A DNA stretch of 64,000 nucleotides from Bufo bufo (GCF_905171765.1 NC_053390.1:576440471-576504470); one strand, 5' to 3'; counted from the stretch's first letter, positions 9,201-19,784 are shown. The notes: generated by a model not told the origin, from the sequence alone. Numbers and translations: made by a program.

Positions 9201-12200
9201 TAACTACCCCACAAGTGACCCCATTTTGGAAAGAAGAGACCAAGGTATTTTGTGATGGGCATAGTGAGTTCATAGAAGTTTTTATTTTTTGGCACAAGTT
9301 AGTGGAATATGAGACTTTGTAAGAATAAGAAAAAAAAAAAAAAAATCATCATTTTCCGCTAACTTGTGACAAAAAATAAAAAGTTCTATGAACTCACTAT
9401 GCCCATCAGCGAATACCTTAGGGTGTCTACTTTCCGAAATGGGGTCATTTGTGGGGTTTTTCTACTGTCTGGGCATTGTAGAACCTCAGGAAACATGACA
9501 GGTGCTCAGAAAGTCAGAGCTGCTTCAAAAAGCGGAAATTCACATTTTTGTACCATAGTTTGTAAACGCTATAACTTTTACCCAAACCATTTTTTTTTTA
9601 CCCAAACATTTTTTTTTTATCAAAGACATGTAGAACTATAAATTTAGAGCAAAATTTCTATATGGATCTTGTTTTTTTTGCAAAATTTTACAACTGAAAG
9701 TGAAAAATGTCATTTTTTTGCAAAAAAATCGTTAAATTTCGATTAATAACAAAAAAAGTAAAAATGTCAGCAGCAATGAAATACCACCAAATGAAAGCTC
9801 TATTAGTGAGAAGAAAAGGAGGTAAAATTCATTTGGGTGGTAAGTTGCATGACCGAGCAATAAACGGTGAAAGTAGTGTAGGTCAGAAGTGTAAAAAGTG
9901 GCCTGGTCTTTCAGGGTGTTTAAGCACTGGGGGCTGAGGTGGTTAAAGTGTTTACGTTCATGGAATAACCCCTTGAGGACAAAGCAAATTGCCAATGTTG
10001 CATCTTTACTCCCAGAGGCATATTTTATTTTTATGTACACATAGCTATATGAGGGCAAGTTATACTTTCTAATGGAAGCACATTATATTACATACAATGT
10101 AGTGGGAAGCTGGAAGAGCCAAATGGGGTGAAATTTGACTAAAAAGCAATCCCATCATAGTTTTATGGGTTTTGTTATTGTGTACCCCAAGTGGTAAAAC
10201 AGACCCATCACAGGCAGCACTATAGGAACTTATTGCTGTGGTGGCCTCCAAGTCTTCCTAAGGGCTCATTCACACAGCCATATGCTGTCTGCAAAAAAAA
10301 CTTTTTTTGCATATTAGATGCAGACCCATTCACTTCTATGGGGCCATTTTCTACAGTTCTATGGCTCTGCAAAACAAATAAAACATGCCCTATACTTCAG
10401 GATGTGGAAAATCAGGATGTGGCCCCATTGAAGTATATGGGGCTGCAAAAATGCAGAATGCAATCTTTTTGCAGACACCCTGACCTGTCAGCAAAAAACA
10501 GACCCGCATTTTTGCAGATAACATACAGCTGTCTGAATGAGCCCTAAAGACTCAAGGCTACCACAGAATGAACAGCTTCCCTGATCGCCACGCTGGGGAG
10601 CTGTTCAGCCTCCAGGAGCACAGAACTCTGAAGGAAAGACACCTCAGGTGCCATGGTCAGCTATGCCATCACTGTTCTCCAGAGCAGGCACCATCTCTAA
10701 AGTGCAGACACCTGGGGAAAGTTTGGAGTTCAGTCTATTTGCACCTTACATAAATAGCTGCACTAGTCACCAAGGGCTCTCTGAATTATCAGCTGTGACC
10801 AGCAGAAGCCTAAAGCCTTCTGTGTGGACGAAGAGACTTTTCTATGAAAGGGACTTCCAGCACTCGGTAAGTAAATTACTAGCACAGCCATTAACTGCAG
10901 TAAGGTACAACTTGAATGCGCTATATACTCCCACCCCCCTCAGACTTTAAAGGGAACCTGTCACCTGGATTTTGTGTATAGAGCTGAGGACATGGGTTGC
11001 TAGATGGCCGCTAGCACATCCGCAATATCCAGTACCCATAGCTTTGTGCTTTGTGTGTAAAAAAAAAACCACTATTTGATACACATGCAAATTAACCTGG
11101 GATGAGTCAGGGACAGGACTAATGTATCAAATCGGGTTTTTTTTACACAATAAAAGCACACAGAGCTATGGGGACTGGGTATTGCGGATGTGCTAGCGGC
11201 CATCTAGCAACCCATCTCCTCAGCTCTATACCCAAAATCCTGATGACAGGTTGCCTTTAATTGAAACAAAGGTTGAATGTTCTGTTTTTTGGAGATTTGT
11301 TGATCTAGAAGATGTGACATCTAGGTTCCAGTAAAGACCTTCAAACTCAGTGCTGCCACAAAATCTCAGATCAGATTCTGAGCCGCTAAAATGCCCTTGC
11401 TGTCAGATACCGTTTGTTACTCAAGTCCTTAAAGGGCTTCTGTCACCCCACTAAACTTTTTTTTGTGTACTTCTAATCCCTATCCTGCCATATATTGTTA
11501 TTAAAAATTTTCGTTCAGTAGATTTAGCAAAAAACTTTGATATGCTAATTACCTTTCTACCAGCAAGTAGGGCGTCTACTTGCTGGTAGCAGCCGCAGAA
11601 AACCACCCCCTCCTTCTGTTGATTAACAGGGCCAGCCGCGATCTCCTCCTCCGGTGGCCCTGTCAGCATTTCAAAAATCGCACGCCTGTGTTGATCCGGC
11701 GCAGGCGCTCTGAGTGAGGAGGCTCACCTCCTCAGCACTCCCTCAGTGCGCCGGCGCCGATGACGTCTTCTCTTTCGGTGACATCATTGGTGCAGGCGCA
11801 CTGAGGGAGTGCTGAGGAGGCAAGCCTCCTTATCTCAGAGCGCCTGCGCCGAATCAACACAGGCGCGCGATTTTTGAAATGCTGACAGGGCCAACGGAGG
11901 AGATCGCTGCGGGCCCTGTCAATCAACAGAAGGAGGGGGCGGTTTTCTGCGGCTGCTACCAGCAAGTAGACACCCTACTTGCTGGTAGAAAGGTAATTAG
12001 CATATCATAAAAGTACGTTTTTTGCTAAATCTACTGAACGAAAATTATTAACATAATGTATGGCAATATGGCAGGATAGGGATTATAAGTACACAAAAAA
12101 AAAAAGTTTAGTGGGGTGACAGAAGCCCTTTAAGGACCTTCGTCTTATATGTACAGCGGAAGTCCGGTCCCCAAACATGGCGCCTGCTCATGCGTGCTGT

Positions 12201-15200
12201 AGGCATCATAGTTGGGGGTTTCTGCCATTTTAAATAGCAGAGACCCGCAAGCACATGTATGCGATCAGGCATAAGGCTGATCGCATACATTATTTCCTTC
12301 AGATGCTGTGGTTAAATGTGACCACAGCATCTGATCAGTGCGGAAGCAGAAGTCGCACGCTTCCGCTCCTGTAACAGCGTTCCCCAACTGAGATCGGGGA
12401 ACCTGTTACGTCAATGAAATACACCAAAGCCTCAAGCAGGCTTCGGTGTCTATTTCAGGAATATACCAAAACAGGCCACTAGGCGGCAGCATTGTATTGG
12501 CATAGTGCAAATGAAGTGTTCAATGACTGCTATTTAGCCAATGAACACAGGCTTCGGTGTCTATTTCAGAATTGCATTTTTGCCCAATTCTACCCCATTT
12601 ACAATTTTTCTGCTTCCCACTACATGGTATGCAACTGTAAATGGTGCCAGTAGAAAGTACAACTTGTCCCGCAAAAAATAAGCCCTCATAAGGCTATGTG
12701 AATGGGAAAATAAAGTTAGGACTATGGGAAGGCAGGGAGTGATAAACGCAAAAATGGAAAATCTCAGGGTCCTGAAGGGGTTAAAGACCCTTAAAAACAT
12801 CAGAATGGTTAAATTACACGAGTTTTGATATTTTGCCATAGTTACTGTCTATGGGAAATCATCCAAGGATGAACTGTTGGTGGTACTTGAGGACCAGAGT
12901 TTGCGCTCAACTCCAGATGGCAGTCTCATAAGTATCCATGTTGGACATGATAATTTCTTGTTTCATTTCAAAAGCTAACCCCCATAGTAATGAGTTTCCT
13001 TGAATAAGCTGCAGGTATCAAAGCAGCCACCAGTATACTTACCACCACCAGCAATAGTAGCCTTGATGAGGGCATCCAATTCTTCATCACCCCTTATGGC
13101 AAGCTGCAAGTGACGAGGTGTAATACGTTTGACTTTCAGATCTTTTGATGCATTTCCTGCCAGCTCAAGGACCTTAAAGTGAAAAGCAAAGGAAATCTTA
13201 AACATTTATCTGCTTAGCTCATAAAAAGGAATCATGTCTTCTGGACAGATTTAAATTCTTTTCAAGCTTCAATAGCTCACTGCATACAATTCCCTTAGCA
13301 AACCTATTTATTGTCACAAGGTTTTCCAGGAACAGTAAAAAAAAAAACACGAAACTATGTGTACATTGAGAAATTTGAATAGTAGACCCCATCACACATC
13401 AATAACTGGTCTCAGAAACATACAGCACTATTTCTATCATGTTCATAAGAACTAAGATTGCGCAGTGGGCTAGTCATCATTGACCAGTTATCAAGTTTTA
13501 GTTTTCCCATATACATTTCATTCTAGCAGAAAGTATCACACCAAAGACAAAAACCAACGAGCCAACAAACCAAAGATAAGATGTATTAAAAGGCTCTGAA
13601 CCCAGACATATCCCCTTTTCACCCAGGCAGCCCCGCTGAGATGAGCATCAGAGCATTTCATGCTTCAATGCTCTGTCCTAGGCAGAAGCCTCCACCTAGA
13701 AGTGTAAGCTTGTAAGCAAAAAAGCCCTTGAAAAGCCTGGGGGTGTCTTGCTAATTCCCTATAATTTCTACTTGTTGTCTATCCCATTTGAACAACAGCA
13801 TGTGAAATTGATTGTCACTCAGTGTTGCTTCCTAAGTGAACAGTTTGATTTCACAGAAGTGTGATTGACTTGGAGTTACATTGTGTTGTTTAAGTGTTCC
13901 CTTTATTTTTTTGAGCAGTGTATAATGCTGACCATCAGATTTACAGTGCTATATATTTTTTTTCATAAACCCCTTTAAAACTTGCACATGTGGCTGTACC
14001 CATAAAGGGGTTAGCTCACATTTACACCCCATCTTCTGAATAGAGGAATAAGTGTGATCAGCAGGGGATCAACTACTGGCACCCCATGTTCCCTTATTTG
14101 AATGACACCACGTTTTTTATGCACACTGCTGCGCCATTCATCTCCGAGACCACTGGAGATCACCAAGTACTTGCACTTGTTTATGTGATCGGTTGGGGGC
14201 AGTTTTCACTACAGGGTTTGTGCCAAGAAAAATATTCTACATTTTTCAAACCAGCCCCTGGATCTGAATACTTTTGTAACAGTATTCAATTAAAAACTTA
14301 TCATAACTAGTGAGCTATTCTAGAATGCATCTGTATACCACCTGCTGTTTTCTCAATTCCTTTACCTCACTGACATGGTTTCATATGCTCAGTTAAGTCC
14401 TCAACTCCCAGTCATCTTCTGTTAAAGATTATCAGGAAAGAGCTACAGAAGAAAAGCACCCCCTCACCCCCTGGGCTGAAATAAGCCTAGCATGTACTAT
14501 GAGGTTTAATTTGAACTTTTCCATCAATCTTGAGATAGCCCCTTTAAGTCTTACCTCAGCAGTAAGATACTCCAAAATGGCTGCTGTGTACACTGCAGCT
14601 GTTCCACCAACTCTTCCATGACTGGTTGTTCTGTTCTTCATAAGCCGATGGATACGGCCCACTGGAAACTAAAGAGAAACCGTAAATCGGTTTTGCCTAA
14701 TTGTGTATTAGGGGGATAAGGGTACAACAGTGGGATAAAAAAAACGAAAAAAAAAACCATACAAATGGATAAATTGTCAGTTTGTCATGGCACTTTTCTA
14801 TCAGTATGCATCCATTTTCCGTCCACCTATCCATTTTAGTTTTTAACAGCTGTAATCTACAATGCCCTTAGAATACATTATACCCCCATGGTGCCCTCAG
14901 TATATATATGCCCCTCTGTATTGCCCCCAGTATGAATGCCCATGGTACCTATAAATGCCCCCTGTAGTGCTGCCATAGTGTCCACTGTTTATAAAATATA
15001 GATACCACACACGCTACCCACAATTACACCAGCAAATTAAAAAAATACAAAACTCACCACAGGCAGCAGGACCTGACACTAGAAGCATCAGGTACTGCTG
15101 CCTTTAGTACACAGCAAGTGCAAGTGGTAAGGCGACTGGCAGTGGCCCCTCGACTGCCAGTCAGTGCTCCATTGAACTATGGGCCTGCTGGAAATCTTGT

Positions 15201-18200
15201 CCCCGTCTGCCATTGGCTGCCCCCCCCAGGATGTTTCTGTCTACGAACGGGGAGAAGTAGCAGCGGTGATACAAGGACCAGGCATAGGGAGTGGAGAGCC
15301 AGTAAGTATATTCAGAGTGGGGGCTTTATATAGTCTCGGAAAACCCCTTTAACACTATTCACTGGATAACTCCCTTAATGGGCATTTAATGGGATATGCT
15401 ACAAGTGACTAATAGTATGAGGTCCCAGAGACTGGGATCCAAATGCCATTAAAAACTCCCATAGACTATGGCAGCCAAGCTGTCGTGGCACCTACAGAGG
15501 TGAAGACCAAGGGACTCTTGTGGAACCCTCACCTACACGGGGTCAGGTTCCTGCGGCCCAGACATACTGTATGCAGTCATGTACGATCATACAAGTTAGC
15601 AGCTCAAGAAAAACACATTAACTTTGCTTACCTGCAGCCCTGCTCTTGAAGAGCGGGTAACCGAAGTTGCTTTCGATTTACCAGAATCTTTACCAGCCTT
15701 GCCACCAGCCTGTTAAAAAAAATAAGAACTCTCAGTTGCTGGCTTATGCTGTAAACTACATATATATTTTTGTAAGGTGAGCGCTTTAGGTTACTCCACC
15801 TACAACCAATATGACAACTGCAAGGATCGGACATCCATATGTCTGTTATAACAATGACCAGATTTACCCTCCACCACAGCTGCCAGTTCAAGATCCAAGA
15901 CAGCAGTGACCTTCTGTAACGTGGGAACCTGTGCAGGAATTGAAGGGGTTAGCCAGGTATTACTACTACACCGTGAGTGCGGCAGCTCCCTGAAGCAGCT
16001 GACTGGCCGGGACTCGGACCCCCACTGATTTGATAATGATCTATCCTCAGGATAGGTCACCGTTAACCCAGATAACCCCTTTAAGATTCTTCCAAGATAC
16101 AATATTCATCAACATTAGATTGGAGGGGACCCAAGTCACTAACACAAAGCTGCAATACCCAGCAACGACTACTTTCACACTGCCGTTTTCTGGGTCCGCT
16201 TGTGAGATCAGTTTCAAGGCTCTCACAAGCGGCCCAAAACAGATCAGTTTAGCCCCAATGCATTCTGAATGGAAAAGGATCCGTTCAGAATGCATCAATT
16301 TGGCTGCGTTTGGTCTCCATTGCGTTTCTTTTAGACGGTCACTAAAACGCAGCTTGCAGCGTTTTGGGGACCGTCTGACTATGCCTGATCCGTCCCCCAT
16401 TGACTTTCAATGTAAGTCAAGACAGATCCATTTTGACTTAGACTTTTTCAAATTAATAATGCAAACTGATCCGTTATGAACGGATACAAGCGTTTGAATT
16501 ATCGGTGCGCATCCGTCTGAGCAGATACAACACGGATCCGCACCAAACACGTGTGAAAGTAGCCTAACCTGGGACTAAAGGTGCGATATGTAGATGGATG
16601 GTGTGATGTGAGCCATGAAATGTCACTCACCACCTGAGCACCAAACAGCCCCCACAGATATAACATTGAAGAGGCAATTCACGTAAAACGATAATCGTTT
16701 AGTGGAAATTTATGAAGTCATTGAACAATTGTACTGAACACACAAAGCTTGTGACATCATACGTGACTGAACTGTCGGATGTTAAAGTACATGCGATCTT
16801 TCACCGAGGTGATGGAATGTTACGTAAACCGTTGCGTCTAAACACAGTGAACATCCACAATTTAGTAAGTAATCGACATGAACGAGTTTGTACATTACAA
16901 TCGCTGCATGAAAATGCTGGTCTGCCATCGCTTTAAAGGGATTCTGTCACCAGATTTAACCCTATTAAGCTAGCTGACATTAGTGATGTGCTAATGTCAG
17001 CTCAACCTAACTAGCCTATTCCTACTTGTATCTATGCCCCCGTTACTGCAGAAATCTAACTTTTATAATATGCTAATTAGACTCTAGGAGCAGGGGGGGG
17101 GGGGGCGTTGTTCCTGATCCTAGAGGCTCAGGCGTGGTGAGGGAAAGGCGCTCGCTGGCTGCCAGCTTACTCACCGCACCAGATACTGAACGGCGCGAGA
17201 TTTCACCAGAGCACAGGGCTGGCAGACAGATGCGAGCGCTGCCTAGCCCTGTCAATCAGGACTTGGGGGGAGGCGACAAAGGTGGGAGAACAGAGCCCCC
17301 AGGAGCAGGAACAACATCCCCCTGCTCCTATAGGCCAATTAGCATATTGTAAGTTATATTTCTGGCGTAACGGGGTCATAGATAAAAGTAGGAATAGGCT
17401 AGTTAAGCTAGCGGACATTAGCGATGTGCTAATATCAGCTAAACCTAATATGGTTAAATCTGGTGACAGAAACCCTTTTAAAGGGAACCTGTCACCAGGA
17501 TTTTGTGTATAGAGCCGAGGACATGGGTTGTTAGATGGCCGCTAACACATCCGCAATACCCCATAGCTCTGTGTGCTTTTATTGTGTGTAAAAAACGATT
17601 TGATACATATGCAAATGAACCTGAGATGAGTCCTGTCCCTGAGATGAGTCCTGTAGGTGAGTTGAGTCAGGGACAGGACTCATCTCAGGGTAATTTGCAT
17701 ATGTATCAAATCGGTTTTTTTACACAATAAAAGCACACAGAGCTATGGGGACTGGGTATTGCGGATGTGCTAGCGGCCATCTAGCAACCCATGTCCTCAG
17801 CTCTATACACAAAATCCCGGTGACAGGTTCCCTTTAAGGTCACCTGCTAGTCAGTGAAGGAGACCGCTGTATTTACATTCTCCTCCACAGTATGGGGAGG
17901 AGCGCTCGCTAATGCAACCGCTCGTCCACATACAGAATCATTGTTTTTATCTGTAGATGACATACAATGTGATAACACTGACCACCTAATCCATTATCCA
18001 CATAAGTAAACGGCCCATAAAAGACCATTAATACATATCCTAATCTTGCAAAATACCTTTAAAACGGTAGAGTCGTCTGAGACACTAGCAAAATATCACT
18101 AAGCCATGCCACCAATGTCAGACAGGTGCCTGGACAGAGGTAGACCTGCACCTATCACCTCTCTAGAAGGCCCCCCCGAACAAGAGTGATCTGCACAAGA

Positions 18201-19606
18201 GCCTCTACCCTCTTTGGGAGTTCTGGAAATCACTAGCAGGCCCATAGAGGTGGGCGTGCAGACGTGCGCTCTGTTCACTTATGAGCAAGAACTCCCACAG
18301 AAATGACTGGAGAACATCACATGTGCGGTGCACCCCTGTTCACTTTAGGGGGCAGTTAGGTGCAGGTCTCACTTCTGACAGTGGTATAGCCTAGTGATAT
18401 GCCACCAATGTCTCAGATCTACTACCCCTTTTAACTCACCTAGTGCTCAAAGGGCAGTAAGGCTACTTTCACATCTGCGTTTATGCTGGATCCGTAAAAA
18501 CGCTTCCGTCATGATAATACAACCGCCTGCATCCGTCATGAACGGATCCAGTTGTATCATCTTTAAAATAGCCAAGACGGATCCGTCATAGACTCCATTG
18601 AAAGTCAGAGGACCGATCCGTTTTCTATAGTGTCAGATAATGGACCCATCTCCATTGAGAGTCATGACGGATCCGTCTTGATCCAGATGCCAGAAAGCAC
18701 TCTGCGTGCGGTGTTTTAGTGTGCGTCACCGAATGCATTCTGGAGCACCCCGTTCCCTTCAATTCTGCTTTCTCCCTATTGACAATGAATGGGAACAAAG
18801 CAAACATTTTCCATCCTATGACCGAAAGGGAAAGTGCAGATGTAAAAGTAGCCTTACCTGGACACGTCCTCAGTGCCATGAACTCTAACCAGGACCACCA
18901 GTGGGTCTCTGGAAACATTCATAACCTACTGGGGGGGGGGGGGGGACCTGGGGAGAGGTCAGGTGGATTAGACTAGATGGATCCTCAGGGTGACCAGTCT
19001 CAGATAAATGGAGTACTATAGGGAGTGATGAGGGGGGCAGCAAAAGGAACACTTTAAATCCTCTGACTAAAACAAAAAGGATAATCATCTCCCTGGAAAC
19101 CACTTTTAACGACCCGTGGGCCCTGTTAAATGGTGGCTCTAGAAATCCATTATGTGCCATGGCAAATGGCAGCCTTCCAGTGCACAAATAAGCCATTGTA
19201 ACGATTACGGTGGGGAGAGGGGGAGATCACTGGAGACCCAGCGATCGGCTTATGGGTGGGGGTGAGCCAGTCTGCCAACGCACCGAGGATTGCAGGGCGA
19301 TCGGCTTCCCTCACCACTAGGGGGAGGGGAGACCCGACGTATTCCATTGCACAATAGGACTGGAAACCACCTATACGGGCAGTCAACTACGGCAGAAGCT
19401 ACATTAGCATCCGTCCGGAAACCATGCGGTAACCGAAAACGGAGGGAATTTTAACGTACGGCTTCCATCACGAGCACTCCACGTGCCCGCCTGGAAACAA
19501 TAGATGGAAACGCGGTAACATACGGAGGGGAAAGCCAGCCCCTCTCCAAAGCCGTCTCGTGCTATAGAGCAGCTAGGCCAGAACAACAGAGGCGCGCACT
19601 TACCAT
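6186..19606 (-). CDS. h2az: H2A.Z-type histone variant, five coding exons
   Basis: The joined exons 19606-19604, 15709-15632, 14668-14555, 13172-13043 and 6247-6186 give 128 codons plus TAA, exactly the H2A.Z length. H2A.Z replaces H2A in nucleosomes at promoters and regulatory chromatin and is deposited by SRCAP/p400-type remodellers. Family hallmarks: [12 protein letters not shown] tail, [47 protein letters not shown], and the C-terminal [16 protein letters not shown] docking region. All junctions are GT/AG and phases match. Oddities: about 13 differences from canonical vertebrate H2A.Z.1 (recalled from memory), clustered in the tail ([10 protein letters not shown]) and the loop-1/alpha-1 region ([20 protein letters not shown]), plus A98 for S98 and N in place of the last lysine (QQNTV). 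An intact frame with a TATA/CCAAT promoter argues for a functional diverged paralog; the TV ending is closer to H2AZ1 than H2AZ2, but orthology is not settled. Confidence 0.93.
6565..6732 (+). repeat. Three-hairpin subterminal cassette, copy A
   Basis: Three adjacent inverted repeats: 6565-6609 (arms ATCTCCAGCCTGCCAG), 6630-6674 (arms CAGGTATATTAGACGCTGTT) and 6675-6732 (arms CTACCTGGTCCTCTGGTGGTC with one interruption). The same trio occurs in copies B, C and D. Confidence 0.85.
6781..7497 (+). repeat. Tandem array with internal hairpins, copy A (about 4 units)
   Basis: Units of roughly 180 bp combine CATATAGACTCCCTGATCAC, runs of an 18-bp TGTCATTGATCACCCCCC-like subrepeat, and a hairpin whose arms begin TTCAGACGTCCG and end CGGACGTCTGAA around a GGATCC-rich core. 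Confidence 0.85.
7498..9560. repeat. Lattice of alternately inverted segments, copy A
   Basis: Successive palindromes with centres near 7540, 7845, 8195, 8555, 8947 and 9335. Two kinds of centre alternate: AT-rich centres flanked by AGTTAGTGGAA/TTCCACTAACTT, and centres flanked by GAGAGAAATATCTTG/CAAGATATTTCTCTC. The same peptides therefore appear in the open frames of both strands. Confidence 0.85.
9947..10258. repeat. Fragment of a dispersed AT-rich repeat
   Basis: Begins near AACCCCTTGAGGAC, a phrase typical of the ends of anuran TTAACCCCTT-type elements. No matching far end or coding capacity is visible. Confidence 0.4.
10259..10547. mobile_element. MITE with TAA target duplication (Harbinger-like)
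   Basis: Inverted ends GGGCTCATTCACACAGC at 10262 and its near-complement GCTGTCTGAATGAGCCC ending 10544, flanked by TAA on both sides (10259-10261, 10545-10547). A 3-bp TAA/TTA target is typical of PIF/Harbinger MITEs. Confidence 0.7.
10947..11260. mobile_element. TTAA-flanked palindromic MITE
   Basis: Ends AAAGGGAACCTGTCACC and its imperfect complement near 11256, TTAA at both borders. The arms also share ATCCGCAATA and GAGCTATGGG-type sequence in inverted orientation. Same family as 17478-17837. Confidence 0.75.
11429..12133. mobile_element. 705-bp TTAA-flanked long palindrome
   Basis: Arms start AAAGGGCTTCTGTCACCCC and are near-complementary over about 330 bp each around a CG-rich centre near 11760. 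Flanking TTAA at 11429-11432 and 12130-12133; the left and right flanks read GTCC and GGAC, so the target was itself palindromic. Confidence 0.75.
12130..12784. mobile_element. Degenerate TTAA-flanked element
   Basis: Starts TTAAGGACC (sharing the TTAA of the preceding palindrome) and ends CCTGAAGGGGTTAA at 12784. Contains an inverted repeat around 12300-12340 (GATGCTGTGGT/ACCACAGCATC). No coding sequence. Confidence 0.5.
13043..13172 (-). CDS. h2az: H2A.Z exon 4 (alpha-2 end to alpha-C)
   Basis: 130 bp between acceptor CTTTAAG and donor GTAAGT. Encodes [13 protein letters not shown], then [20 protein letters not shown], then IKATIAGG plus one base. D97 of the extended acidic patch is kept while the usual S98 is Ala. 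Confidence 0.95.
13173..14554 (-). other. H2A.Z intron 3
   Basis: 1.38 kb bounded by GTAAGAC (donor from 14554) and CTTTAAG (acceptor). A Tc1-family fragment lies at 13735-13921; elsewhere nothing recognisable. Confidence 0.8.
13735..13921 (-). mobile_element. Terminal fragment of a Tc1-family transposon
   Basis: On the minus strand it begins TACACTGCTCAAAAAAATAA and continues through GGGAACACTTAAACAACAC, the terminal sequence of a Tc1-like family widespread in fishes and amphibians (recognised from memory). Only one end remains and no transposase is present. Confidence 0.75.
14555..14668 (-). CDS. h2az: H2A.Z exon 3 (alpha-1, loop 1, alpha-2)
   Basis: 114 bp, 38 codons, between acceptor CTCTTTAG and donor GTAAGA. 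Reads [18 protein letters not shown] then [20 protein letters not shown]. Departures from the usual protein: R-LM-K for R-HL-K, N at position 38 (Ser in H2A.Z.1, Thr in H2A.Z.2), G for A before TAAVY, and T for S after it. Position 38 lies in loop 1, where the two H2A.Z copies of a nucleosome meet. Confidence 0.95.
14669..15631 (-). other. H2A.Z intron 2
   Basis: 963 bp. Around 14880-14990 there is a decayed minisatellite of the form (TG/AA)TGCCCCCAGTAT; otherwise nothing recognisable. Confidence 0.75.
15632..15709 (-). CDS. h2az: H2A.Z exon 2 (N-terminal tail)
   Basis: 78 bp, 26 codons, acceptor TTTTTTTTAACAG, donor GTAAGC. Encodes [18 protein letters not shown] then RSSRAGLQ. The acetylatable lysines 4, 7, 11 and 13 remain; Lys15 of the canonical tail is Thr. 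Confidence 0.95.
16168..16564. mobile_element. MITE with CTACTTTCACAC ends
   Basis: Ends CTACTTTCACACTGC and GTGTGAAAGTAGCC in inverted orientation, with GGATCCG-rich interior palindromes. Same family as 18458-18856 and 51123-51559. Confidence 0.65.
16933..17481. mobile_element. TTAA-flanked palindrome, left member of an abutting pair
   Basis: Arms AAAGGGATTCTGTCACCAGA and its complement near 17475, plus inverted GCTAGCTGACATTAG(T/C)GATG blocks. Its right TTAA (17478-17481) is also the left TTAA of the next element. Confidence 0.72.
17478..17837. mobile_element. TTAA-flanked palindrome, right member of the pair
   Basis: Ends AAAGGGAACCTGTCACC and GGTGACAGGTTCCCTTT, TTAA at both borders. Near-identical family to 10947-11260. 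Near its centre, a GATGAGTCCTGT phrase is tandemly repeated and inverted. Confidence 0.78.
18458..18856. mobile_element. MITE with GGCTACTTTCACA ends
   Basis: GGCTACTTTCACATCTGCG at 18461 and its near-complement ending 18853, bordered by TAA and TTA. The interior carries several GGATCCGT-containing inverted segments. Confidence 0.7.
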
Positions 19607-19657
19607 GGTCGACGCTCGCTTCACAATACACTAACACAAGGCCCGGACTCGAAGCAA
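19604..19657 (-). CDS. h2az: H2A.Z exon 1 (5' UTR and initiator ATG only)
   Basis: The coding part is just ATG at 19606-19604 in the context GTCGACCATGG, followed at once by donor GTAAGTGC. Splicing to exon 2 restores ATG-GCT. The upstream limit is inferred from the TATA box about 30 bp away. Confidence 0.85.
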
Positions 19658-19680
19658 AAACCCTCCCGCGGACACAGCTA

Positions 19681-19690
19681 CTATTTATAG
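19681..19690 (-). promoter_or_regulatory. TATA box of the H2A.Z gene
   Basis: CTATAAATAG on the coding strand, 75-84 bp upstream of the ATG and about 40 bp downstream of a CCAAT element. Confidence 0.75.
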
Positions 19691-19729
19691 AGAACCGTGA
19701 ACATCCGGGTACTGCAGTTCAGAAGTCAA

Positions 19730-19734
19730 CCAAT
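19730..19734 (+). promoter_or_regulatory. CCAAT box (NF-Y type), inverted relative to the gene
   Basis: CCAAT on the plus strand (ATTGG on the coding strand), at a typical distance upstream of the TATA box. Confidence 0.65.
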
Positions 19735-19784
19735 AGCCGGCGTCCTTTCAGCTAGGAGGTGGAGATTGTAGCGCGGACGAAAGT

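Larger units (their letters stand above)
6409..9946 (+). mobile_element. Composite TTAA-flanked nonautonomous element, copy A
   Basis: Bounded by TTAA at 6409-6412 and 9943-9946, with short inverted ends CCACCTC/GAGGTGG. From the GC-rich end it holds: CG-rich subterminal DNA with long GC alternation (6413-6560), three hairpins (6565-6732), a tandem array with about 4 units (6781-7497), a lattice of alternately inverted segments (7498-9560), and an AT-rich terminal block (9560-9942). No transposase frame exists; the short open frames recur on both strands because of the palindromes. TTAA targets suggest mobilisation by a piggyBac- or Kolobok-type transposase (inference). Confidence 0.8.
6248..13042 (-). 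other. H2A.Z intron 4, 6.8 kb, transposon-filled
   Basis: Bounded by donor GTAAGT (13042-13037) and acceptor AG (6249-6248). It contains composite element A (6409-9946), a repeat fragment (9947-10258), a TAA-flanked MITE (10259-10547), two TTAA palindromes (10947-11260, 11429-12133) and a further TTAA element (12130-12784). Stretches 10548-10946, 11261-11428 and 12785-13042 show nothing recognisable. Confidence 0.8.
15710..19603 (-). other. H2A.Z intron 1, 3.9 kb
   Basis: Donor GTAAGTGC at 19603. It contains four MITE-like inverted repeats (16168-16564, 16933-17481, 17478-17837, 18458-18856) and a poly-G run at 18931-18944. Remaining parts (15710-16167, 16565-16932, 17838-18457, 18857-19600) show nothing recognisable. 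Confidence 0.8.

Noticed and set aside
7498..9560. Recurring 60-130 codon frames with [18 protein letters not shown] peptides on both strands (also in copies B-D)
   Set aside because: The same peptides appear on both strands because the DNA is palindromic; there are no conserved domains or consistent starts.
10191..10547. 118-codon plus-strand frame
   Set aside because: It coincides with a TAA-flanked MITE and shows no protein-like features.
16030..16479. 149- and 117-codon frames on opposite strands
   Set aside because: They overlap a MITE with inverted repeats and lie in intron 1 of the histone gene; no domain is recognisable.
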